Shown: positions 54,900 through 64,000 of the stretch, piece after piece
Layout: each line of letters starts with the position of its first letter
Numbering within the stretch: the first letter of the stretch is position 1
Source of the DNA: Adiantum capillus-veneris
Lineage: Eukaryota > Streptophyta > Polypodiopsida > Polypodiales > Pteridaceae
NCBI GenBank assembly: GCA_014529385.2
Contig: CM043952.1
Coordinates: 70,501,299 to 70,565,298, forward strand
Length of the DNA stretch: 64,000 nt
Direction: 5' to 3'
Made by a program: the position numbers and the translations under genes
Notes under the pieces: model-generated
Told to the model about the DNA's origin: nothing
Database searches by the model: none
The model's input: only the letters and a program-made list of their open reading frames with translations

Positions 54900-56247
54900 G
54901 TCATGTTTCCTGATGAATAGGATTAAGGTCCAGTAGGCAGAAGAGGCTGAAACCTGATCCAGAGCTTGTGCCAGGATTTCAACCCTTGCTGGCTCAGTTG
55001 CTTAATGTATCTGCCAAAAGAACTGTTGACTTTTGTCAGGACATATCTGAAGAAAAGTCAATTGGTGAAGATCAATCAGAGAGGTCACCAGGGCAAGAGG
55101 ATCCCTCACCCTACAAGGCTGTGGTGCCCTGTACAGTACTTCTGAAGAAAAATACAAGAAAGAGGAATATAGACTTCTCAGATGATGCAGATGTGCTAGA
55201 AGGAAGTCCTTGTGCAACTAAATGTAAAGACAAAGAGGATGTGTCTTCTGTGGAAGACCCAGCTGCAACTGATGAGAGGCTGTTTGATTTTGCAGCATCT
55301 TGTGGTGTTGGGGACAAGTTTGATCTAGTTCATTTTATGTTTAATCCAAAGTTTGACATTGAAGACCTGTTAGCTCAGCACAGTAATTTCTTGCAGTCCT
55401 ACAGAGATAAGTTTGAAGTGATGGTGCAGGTAGGGAGGGTTGTTCTGCCTACTATGACTCTTGTGCATTTAAATGATTGTGGTGGAAAGGGACAGGGACG
55501 GAAGAAGTATATGGAATTACCACCTTCTTGCCGACATTCAGCCTGCCCTTTGCATCAAAAAGAATGCAAACTCATTCAGGAAGCCTTTGGCTTTATGATT
55601 TACCTGAACAGCCTGTTTGGATTCCTCATGCAGAATCCTGATGAGGTGTTAGAGGAGCAAGATGAAGCACCAGATGAAGAATACGAGGAGACAACTCATA
55701 TGCAAGAAGTCGAGGAGGTTGAAGACACAGTAGACCTTGAGGTTGAGGCAATTGAAGTACAAAGAAGTAAGATGCTCTCTGTGAAAACCACAAAAATCAA
55801 ACTTCCATTGGATGTCAGTAACTTCACTGAGAAGCATGCTCAGATGATGTTGCCTGCTGTGCCTGACTTCAGGATTGGAGACAGGACCTATATCTTCTTA
55901 CATGATGTGCAAAGTGTCTTTTATTTAAGGGAGGATTTCTCCCTGGCTATTATTTCCAGAGTCCAAGAGGAGAGGAGTGGATTTGTTTCAGAGGATAGTA
56001 GTGATGATGAGGCAATGGAAACATCCAGCAATCCAATGGAATGCCTTCGAAGATGCTTTGAGAAAGCTGAAAAATACAAGGAGACACTACCTGATGAAGC
56101 CACCTTCCAAGCAATAAGACAAAGCCTAAGACCATCAACAAGTAACAAAGAAGTGGAGGATTGGTTTAACCATTCAGGTCAGGGGTCAACTACATCTGTA
56201 GACCTGTGGCAAGAAAACCTCTTTCTGCAGGATGAGAGCTTCATGGT

Positions 56248-56320
<73 letters not shown>

Positions 56321-56775
56321 TGTCACTTCTGACATGGTATGTGCAGTCATGGATTGCTGACAAGGATGACTTCCTTCGGCGCCGGACAAGAGAGTATCGA
56401 GGAAGGGATGCGGCCCTAGCGCAGTACCTTTCAAAGCTTTGCGAGTCGCCGATAGTAGTTTTTCACAATTCCATGTCACAAGAGGGTTCAATAGCAACTT
56501 ACACATTCAAGACACTATCACGCTTCTTGGGTGGACCGGTGCTGCCCAAAAGTGCAGATAAAATCATTCTTGTGGACAAAGTGTTTGCTAGAGATTGTTT
56601 TGGTTACTGCCCGGGCTATACAGGTGGTCGGGCAACGTATTACTACACCTACACAGCAATGGCACTAGCTCTTGGTAGACAAAACCCAGATGAACTTTTA
56701 GAGTATGGCAAACATCTCATGATTCGTTACAAGGGTGACGTGCCAAAAAACAAAATTGAACCTTCAAAATCTTGA
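54218..56775 (+). CDS. Three-exon gene, 600 residues, unknown function (cluster gene 4)
   Basis: Exons 54218-54266, 54921-56245 and 56347-56775; donors AAAG/GTGATC and ATG/GTAACT, acceptors AATAG and TGTGCAG; phases match and the total (1803 nt) is one open frame of 601 codons including the stop. N-terminus MEETPPLEFLQTPPTK. The middle has CRHSACPLHQKEC, an acidic run (EEYEETTHMQEVEEVED) and IKLPLDVSNF; the last exon has RRRTREYRGRDAALAQYLSK, CFGYCPGYTGGRATYYYTY. No family recognised. Intron 1 holds two GC foldbacks and long GA/TA tracts; intron 2 is mostly (TC)n right after the donor. Convergent with the transposase gene, stops 64 bp apart. It is the only uninterrupted spliced frame in the cluster. 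Confidence 0.75.
54482..54543. repeat. GC-rich foldback element, copy 2
   Basis: TACTAACGGCGCGCAGAGA and, about 22 bases later, CTCTCCGCGCGCCTATAGTA. Inside intron 1 of gene 4. Confidence 0.8.
54571..54630. repeat. GC-rich foldback element, copy 3
   Basis: ACTTAAGGCGCGCGTAGAGAG and, after a loop, CGCGCCTTTAGTA. Immediately follows copy 2. Confidence 0.75.
54648..54896. repeat. GA and TA microsatellite block
   Basis: (GA)n at 54648-54709, 54738-54769 and 54850-54896; (TA)n at 54806-54835. Within intron 1 of gene 4, ending shortly before its acceptor. Confidence 0.95.
56250..56318. repeat. (TC)n microsatellite in intron 2 of gene 4
   Basis: The tract begins four bases after the GT of the donor and fills about two thirds of the 101-bp intron. 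Confidence 0.95.
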
Positions 56776-56838
56776 TACACTTCAAGTAGCAATTGTATAA
56801 GATCATGTATTACATAAATTTTGTACAATGTCATCCAC

Positions 56839-59387
56839 TCAGAGTATCTTTCTCCACTTGTGATTCACATACACCATTGTCTCTCTCCACCTTCGTTGAC
56901 TTTCACGAGCTCCGGAGTTGTTGTATGCCATTGATCTTTTAACTTTTTGTTGTTGTAAATGTCTGATGGCTTGTGTTGTTGCTGAATTTTCCAAGACTTC
57001 TTTTGCCTACATTCGATGAATGATTCTACGATAGAACCATTCAAATAGTTCTCTCAAACTGTTAGCCTTGATTCGAGAGCCACCATGTCGTGTGTGTCTG
57101 AAATAAGCATTTCTCGCCATGTGATGAGACTTTTCCATCCTTGGGTATTCCATATTGCCGGGTTTCCATACTTTTGTATAAAATATGGTAAATGATTGAA
57201 GATGATGTGCTGGATATGAAAACAGATTAGTTAGAATGTTTTACAGTCACATATTTGCACATAAGAGAGAAAGAAATACATGATAATACCATGTAGTGAG
57301 TAATCTGGGTGTCTGTCCATGCTGTCTTGAATGATTTTTTCAGAAGGTTGAGATTTTCCTTGAACTTGTTCATATCACCTTGTGACCAGTCATCTTTGTC
57401 GCACATCAAAAATAGGATGTCTATCGATCGCCAAACCTCAGTCTTCGCATTACGAGTAGTTGGTTCGTGGTCTTTGACTGCAATATGTAGCTTTTTCCAG
57501 CTCTGATACTCTACCTTGCTAACATAAGATGTGGTATATATTTTTCCATGTTTTGTTAGCTTTGGATCTCTTGTACCTTGGGGCTTAGATAAAAACCTCC
57601 GTGCCTTCACCCCACCGATGGATGGTTTACATGGGACATCCTTCTCAGCAGTTGATCTCTTTTCATCCCGCTGGATTTTCACATTGCCACCATGAAGCCC
57701 CATATCCGATAGTACCATTTCTAAGCACTGCAGGGCTACTTGTCGTTCTGCGGAGTTCTTAATCTTCCAAGCAAACCCGATGTATAAGTAGACCAATTTC
57801 TCCACAATTCTACAAAGGGCATGCATTGTACAAATGTGGACATTCACAAGTGGTATTTTCAAAACCGGTCGAAAAGCAGGATCCTCAATGTGACGTGTTG
57901 GAGCTTTTCTCCACCACTTTGGGTCCATGACCTTTGCAGGCTCCATGCAGAACAAACACGGTGACTTTGCCATTGCACCCATTCCACAATTATACATGCA
58001 CTTTAATGTTTTGAGGTCACCTGCAAGATGCCACTGAACTTGAAAGTCTCCCCTTCCATCTAGACGTAGTACCTCTCCCTGGTTAGTCTGTCGATCAATC
58101 ACCTCCGGAATATTAGTTCGATGGAACACCCAATATAGAATCTCATGATCTTCTTTCTTTACCTGCAACACAAAATAAATGAGACTTAAGTAGATGTGAA
58201 CATTTGAGCTTACCTGAGAATCTCGCTTACCTCAAACGCACCAAGCCACCATATGTTAGATTCTGATTGAACACTAAAATATAAAGGATCATCACTGGGA
58301 CACTTTGAGAGGGCTCTATTCATTAAAGTAATAGTAACACGCTCTAGCTTTTTCTCTTTAACAAGCTCACACTCATCCAGTTTTAACACAAAATGTAATA
58401 CCCCACGTGACTCTTCAAATGTGATGTTGTAAAACTCCACCATTCTCTTCTGTAATATCCGCAGGTCCATAAAAATATTGTTGAACTCATCATATGCCAT
58501 GTTTGCTCCATGGCCATTGTAAGTTGATTTAATATGAAAGGGCTGTCCAAGATAGTCTCCCTGTGCCTCGTTAAGCTGAAGCCTCTCTTTCCAAACACTT
58601 GAGGCTGATGGTAGAAGTTTGGATTTTATACCCTTCCTAACAAAGATGGATGATACAGACTTTTGGATAGCCGAATATCCTCTTTTGCTTACACCAAGTG
58701 AATCAAGTGTGCCTTGTATCTCTTTTGCTTGCCTTGGGTTCTCTGAAATAAAGCGGTCCACTACATTTCGTTGTAGGACCTTAAACTTCTTGTCATGTAC
58801 TATATCTGCTGCCAGGCTTCTACTTATAAGTGTCTTCAATCTCTTTCCTATATTGGCTTTGGGGTCAATGTTTCCTTGTCAGGATAGATTGAATCTCTAC
58901 ATGAAGACAATGCATAAGTAAATAACAGAAAATTTGCTTCACTAACACTATTTAGGCACATGAAAACAATGCATAACAAGAAAAAACAAAAAGATTACTT
59001 AACTAAGACAATGTAGCCAACCAAGAAGCATCACCTTAATGCTCGGATTCTTTTCTTGAGACCTCCTGATGCAACCTGCAATGTTTCAAGATTGCGCAAT
59101 TTCTTCTTTCGGATACGACCACCCAAGATGGTGTCCTTCATTTGACAACTTCGCACCTTTCCTTTCAGTTCTTGTACCTCTGTTTTATGTTGCAAAATGG
59201 TAACCTGATCTGTAGAATGTAAATGTGAAAGGCGAACAATCTCACATTGTTGAGCTTGGAGAATGCTCTTGTAAGTTTCAGCTTCTCTTGTAAGAGATTT
59301 ACAATAACCTAGAAGGCCCTTTTCTCCATCACCAGCAAAGGTCAATAAGCTTGTAGGATTGACAAACGGTGGAAACGCATTAGTCAT
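56839..59387 (-). CDS. Spliced DDE-type transposase candidate (cluster gene 5)
   Basis: Exons on the minus strand: N-terminal 59387 to about 59033 (MTNAFPPFVNPTSLLTFAGD and a coiled coil), about 58880-58211, 58171 to about 57280 (joined by GTAAGC and TTGCAG, giving EILR-VKKEDHEILY), and 57209-56839. Candidate acids: VLHFVLKLDECELVKEKK (Asp), QWHLAGDLKTLKCMY (Asp) followed by a zinc-like CLFC, and YPRMEKSHHMARNAYFR then HGG (Glu). The order Asp-Asp-CxxC-Glu is that of an RNase H-fold transposase. The last exon has one in-frame TAG (about 56,992). The N-terminal splice join is unresolved. I cannot name the superfamily. It could also be a domesticated gene, but its neighbours suggest a mobile element. 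Confidence 0.6.
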
Positions 59388-59894
59388 TGGATTCTTAGGG
59401 TAGAGAGAGCCTCTAGTCCATATATCTATGTGTTTAGCTCCTTGAGCTCTGAGCGTGTCTATGGAAGCGGGAGGTATATGTGTGTTTGTTCCAAATCAAT
59501 GTGAAGGTGATATTTGGCTCGTTTCTGGGTAACATTTGTGCCATTTGAGGAGTGCGCCATTAGCCAAATGTGCAGGTTTAATGGAAAGTGAATAGCGGTT
59601 GCGCCTTCGTCCCTCCATGTTAGCCTCATTCCCTCCATATTGACGAGGTTCATTCAATGCAACTGAAAAGAGGATTATCCCTCAATCACTACGAACGAAT
59701 GTTCAGAAGAGTAAGGAATCTACTTAAAGTACACTTTTTGAACTTTTGCTATGAAACACCCAGCTCTTTTATTTGCCATTTTTTCTAGAGAGAGAGTGCA
59801 AAAAATACATTTTCTTAGAAGGCCCTCCAAATGACCTCCGAAATTTTCTAATGTTGGCTATGCATAAATCTACTAACTTGTGAGATTGCAAACT
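59388..59894. other. Right flank of the gene cluster
   Basis: No coding frame. It would hold the promoter of the minus-strand transposase gene and, if the cluster is a transposon, its right terminus. I see no terminal inverted repeat matching the left side by eye. Confidence 0.4.
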
Positions 59895-60843
59895 AAAAAT
59901 ACCACCTCCTAATGTATACATAAATAAAGGCATCCAACAATAATCTGATAGAGAGTGACATTAGCAAGATCTCCAGCATCATGAAGACTCAATTTCAAAC
60001 CTATTTCCATTGGAGTAGCAATAGATTTGTAGTCCTCAAGTCCAAACTTACATAGTTATATTTCTATGCATCTTGCTTGATACAAATCAATACCTTCATC
60101 ACACCACTTAAGTTGTATGCCCAAATAATGATGGAAAAGCCCCAAGTCTTTCATCTTGAAAGTGGCATTCAATTCAGCCTAGAATTCAGCAATGTGTGTT
60201 TCATTTGAACCAATAATCAACAAATCATCTACATACAAAATGATGATGAAAAATACATCACCCTAATGTTTGACATACAAAGTGCTCTTAGTTGAACTAT
60301 ACAAAATCCTTGTTTAACCAAGTGAGTGTCTACTTACTGATACCAAGCACGAGGAGATTGCTTCAATCCATACAAAGATCTCTTATGTTTGCACACTTTA
60401 TTTTAGTTTATTTTCTTGTAAAAATCATGAGACTACGTTACATATACTTTCTCAAATATATCATCATTCAACAAGCAGTAACAATGTCTGATTGATGTAC
60501 ATTCTATCCAAAATGAGTTTCCAATGCACACAAAAATGAACAATAGTCATATAACAAGTGAGAAAAAAGTCTCTTTATAATCAATGCCTTTCTATTGTGC
60601 ATAACCTTTTGCAACAAGTCTAGCCTTGTAGTGGTCAATCTCACCCATCTGGCTTACATTTCAACTTGTAAACCCGCTTTCTACCAATGGCCTTTTTTCC
60701 AAGAGCAAATCACATAAAGTGCATGTGTCATTCTGTAAAAGTGCATCATATTTTGATCTCATTTTAGCCATCCAATTTTTTGAATTATGTGCTTCATCAA
60801 AAGAACGAGGTTCTTCCTCATCACACAAACTAGAAACAACCAA
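59895..60843 (-). pseudogene. copia B reverse transcriptase, truncated
   Basis: Start of RVT_2 at 60843-60661 (EPRSFDEAHNSKNWMAKM) and, after many stops, the RT C-terminus at about 60,060-59,900 (KFGLEDYKSIATPMEIGLKL, SLHDAGDLANVTLYQIIVG). RNase H and the 3' LTR are missing: the element is cut near 59,895. Confidence 0.75.
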
Positions 60844-60861
60844 AGCATAAAAATTTGACAG

Positions 60862-61461
60862 TTAAGATGCACGAGAAGAACCTGAACGAGTACGACTAGA
60901 CATAGGTGCATCCAATTTACTGTCACACAAAGTATGCATCAGCCATTTTGGCATACCTCTAGTCTCTTCATTCTCAGCCCTTTCCACATCAAGTACATCA
61001 TGCACATTTGCATCAATAATAGGTTGATTTGTAACATTTTCAAAAAACCCCATAGGTTGTACATGTGCCTCATTTGAATTTACATTCAAGTTTCCACCCT
61101 TAAAATGAGACAAAAAGGTGTCATAAATGTCATGTGAGCTTACATTACTATCTTTTTTACGCAATAACAAAGGCTGAACAGAATATCTTACAAAAATACA
61201 TCTTATCAAAACCAAGATATGTTTTGTTTGTGGATGATATAACCTATAGCCTTTGCTTTCAAGACTATAACAAATAAAAATGTATTTGACAGTCTTATTA
61301 TTCAATTTTTTGCATTGTGTGTGTAGCACCAAAGCATAAGCTAAACAACCAAAAGCTTTCATGTGATCAATATATGGCTTCTTATCATGCCATGCTTCAT
61401 AAGGATTCATAGATTGCAAGGATTTGGTAGGAAACGTGTTAAGTACATAAGTAGCACACAT
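60862..61461 (-). pseudogene. copia B integrase C-terminal part
   Basis: A frame of 199 residues: ATYVLNTFPTKSLQSMNPYE, AFGCLAYALVL, KTVKYIFICYSLESKGYRLY, SSRTRSGSSRAS. This is the region after the catalytic core in copia integrases. The core upstream is decayed, with a (TC)n at 61643-61687 inserted in it. Confidence 0.8.
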
Positions 61462-61640
61462 GACAACCTCAAGCCCAAACGAATGGGTAAAGCTTGACTC
61501 TTGACCATATATCGTGCCATCTTCATAAGCAAGGTGCTTTTTATTTCAACAACACAATTTTGCTATGGTATATATGGCACTGTACATTGGTGTTCTATCC
61601 CACGACTACAAAGAACTGCATTAAGTTCATGAGACATATT

Positions 61641-61642
<2 letters not shown>

Positions 61643-61687
<45 letters not shown>
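61643..61687. repeat. (TC)n microsatellite
   Basis: Pure TC run inside decayed copia B integrase sequence. Confidence 0.95.
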
Positions 61688-61692
<5 letters not shown>

Positions 61693-61699
61693 TCCCAAT

Positions 61700-63520
61700 T
61701 TTGAATGGAGGTGTCCATAGTACATGTAGAGACATTTTTAGCCATAATTAGAAATTGCTTGAAACACATTAACACTTCAAACTTAGCTTTAAGTAGACAT
61801 GCATGCATGAATGGAGTAATCATCAATGAAAGTCACAAAGTATAGGTAATTGCCTTCATACGTCCACAAACATCACTGTGCACAAGTTGCAACCTACATG
61901 TAGCCCATATTCAACCATCCTTTCGAAACTTTGAGCACTACATCTTACAAAAAATACAACTCTCACAAAAGCGTTTAGAAGGTGCTTCAAGAGGTAGCAA
62001 AGAAGCAACCATATCATTTTTGCAAGTGTAGAAAACTAAAAAAATTCAGATGCCCAAAACATGCATGCCAAAGTTTAGCATTTGAAATAGCCTTTGAATC
62101 CACAACTGCATTTACAAAATTCTACCCACACTTGTCATACAAAATGCTAAATGTAGCAATTTTACCACCCAAACCAAGATCATGAACTATACATCGGTCA
62201 TCCATAAATTTGACAACAAGGCCAAGTCTTGCAATTAAAGATGAAGACAAAACGTTATTTTTTTTATCCTTAGCACATAAAGTGCATCAACAAGTGTGAA
62301 AGAACTACCATTTGCAACAGTTTGCACAATCTTTCCAACTCTCAAAAGAGGCAAACAAGTCATGATGTGAAGTAATGTGCTTTGTAGCACCACTATAAAA
62401 GTACCAAACATGTGACTTTGTAGGAAAATTGACATACATGCATCATGGACAGAAGGATCATAAATACACTTTTGACTAAATGCCCACTCTATATTTACAT
62501 CAATAGCACACTCTTCATTTTGAGAAGATTCTACAATAGCTACACTAGTAGTAGATGGAGCCTTTTTCTTCTTGGCCTCTTTTGCCTTCAACTTAGGACA
62601 CTGCAATAATGGCAACATATATTCTTCTTGGATTTTTCACCATAATTCCTAGACAAGTTGCTACTAATAAAAAGAACTAAAAATAGGTGATCTATTACTC
62701 ACTGAAGAACCATGAGAATTGGTTGCATTGCTATTATCACCTTTGTCTTGAGCAACAATAGAGGCTTGTTCAATGATGTTTAGCCTATTTAGCCTTGTTC
62801 TTTCTTGAAAGTGACTCTTGTAACAACAATGTGCATATTTGTGTCAAACTTGAAAGCTTGAGAGTTTTCTCGAGTCATAAGTCTCCAAGTACTAGCAAAA
62901 GTCACGTTAGAGTCTGGCAATGCATTAGTCTGGACAAAGTGAACTCTAAGAAATAACTTCATCTGTGGAAATGAGTTTCTCATTAATATCCTTGACATCA
63001 TCAAGGAAAGTGTCCATGTCATCTTCCTCTTGCATAATCTTTGACTCCAGCTTTTTAGGCAACAACAATGCAATTTGAGCCTCATTGCGTCTTGCATAAA
63101 GACCAACTAGAGTATGCCAAGCTTGTTTTGTTGATTTTGTTGAGAGAACGTGAGGAGTAATTGTGCAATTCATAGATAATTAAATCAATGCATGATCTTG
63201 TGCATCTCTTATATCCTAATGAGATTGCTTACTTGTGGCAAAACAACTCTAGTAGCAATAGACTTGCTAGAACTTACAACCTCCTCAACATAGCCTGAAT
63301 CCATAGAAGGCAAATGTACATTAATTCCACCCTACACAACATTCCAAATTACCTTTAACACAAGAATATGCATCATCATGTAAGTCCACATTGGGTAGTT
63401 ATCGCCATCCACCAACTTGTCCCCAACAACAAACATCTTGAAAACATCTGTGTTGTTGTGAGCAATGGTAAGTGACTGCACTTGATGTGAAAACTGCTTA
63501 GAAAGAGGAAAAAATTAAGT
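61700..63520 (-). pseudogene. copia B gag, protease and integrase start
   Basis: Minus strand: gag N-terminus near 63,460 (NNTDVFKMF, NYPMWTYMM), body at 63173-62946 (HTLVGLYARRNEAQIALLLP, DMDTFLDDVKDINEKLIS), knuckle and protease region at 62618-62235 (CPKLKAKEAKKKK). Stops and frameshifts throughout. Same family as copia A, whose gag ends this window on the left. Confidence 0.75.
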
Positions 63521-63799
63521 AGGACTAACACATGCTATGTAGCACAGCTCAAAGAGATTTACAAGGGACCCTTTTTGCAAAAAGTTACATTTGACAAAAA
63601 ATATGCACAAAAGGACAAAATTTGCCTATGTAATACTACTTGTAATAGAAACGGAGGCCGACATGAACCCAAATCAAAATTTTAAGTACTCCAAGCTTTG
63701 CGATTTTTCTCAAAGGATTACTCAACCTGATGATACTCACCAAAGCTCGCAAAGGGGTGCTAGCAGTGCTGAGTGACTATGCTCGAGAGGACGCAACCT

Positions 63800-64000
63800 A
63801 CTTTGGAGAAGATGAAGAAGATCAAGGCACACAACAAAGAGTGTATTGCTTAGTGTGCAAATAGAAAGATAAGATAGCCGTAGAGTGATGGGTGTATATA
63901 CAATGCACTGAGGAAAAAACCTCCTAGTGATGGCAAAGGTGCCCGACGGTCCTAAGTGTCTTCACACACATCAATATCACATATATGATAATAAAATTTT
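63800..64000 (-). repeat. copia B 5' LTR (cut by window end)
   Basis: Matches the copia A LTR (22983-23212) from its CTTGGAGAAG block through the CCGACGGTCCTAAGTGT and CACACACATCA blocks. The PBS-proximal part appears deleted (sequence joins at about 63,800). Confidence 0.75.

Noticed and set aside
48960-59900. Terminal inverted repeats for the gene cluster
   Set aside because: I compared both edges by eye and found no convincing match, so none is annotated.

Overview
This is eukaryotic nuclear DNA from a plant. It is a repeat-rich accessory region made mostly of nested LTR retrotransposons, with decayed pentatricopeptide-repeat (PPR) sequence and one multi-gene cluster that is not a retrotransposon. 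Tat-type gypsy and copia elements, spliced genes and PPR fragments point to a land plant. A fern is my best guess, but that is an impression and nothing here proves it. Most reading frames in the retroelements are broken by stops and frameshifts. Many are C-to-T or G-to-A type changes, as expected for old methylated repeats.

Layout. 1-290 and 22421-23447: one minus-strand copia element (copia A), split inside gag by a 22.1-kb gypsy element at 291-22420 with 0.93-kb LTRs and a perfect CAACA target-site duplication. That giant element carries a pre-gag ORF, decayed gag-protease-RT-RNase H-integrase, a tandem duplication of the integrase zinc-binding module, a second retropepsin-like domain after integrase, a long antisense coiled-coil gene, and a 22-bp palindrome repeated in both non-coding flanks (spaced 284-285 bp in the 3' flank). 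23450-23706 and 33613-36150: PPR pseudogene sequence, interrupted by a younger 9.9-kb gypsy element (23707-33607, TSD AATAT) with near-identical 1.5-kb LTRs and a dual RNase H pol of Tat type. 36494-42035: structurally complete 5.5-kb copia element on the minus strand (TSD CTACT). 42192-49008: decayed copia fragments, microsatellites, poly-C tracts and foldbacks. 59895-64000: another decayed minus-strand copia (copia B).

The outstanding region is 49.0-59.4 kb. It holds (i) a spliced plus-strand gene of unknown function, (ii) a minus-strand gene with an acidic linker and an FCP1/NIF-type HAD phosphatase domain, (iii) a minus-strand spliced gene that fuses a histone H3/CENH3-like protein to a Ulp1 (C48) SUMO-protease domain, (iv) a plus-strand three-exon gene with an uninterrupted 600-codon reading frame, and (v) a minus-strand spliced gene that looks like a DDE-type transposase. 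The genes are arranged in convergent and divergent pairs with very short spacing, and the gaps and introns are full of GA/TC microsatellites and GC-rich foldbacks. I infer a cargo-carrying DNA transposon, or its remains, that encodes its own chromatin-modifying proteins. I could not find terminal inverted repeats by eye, so the mobile nature is inference. The H3-Ulp1 fusion is read directly from the sequence with phase-matched splice sites.
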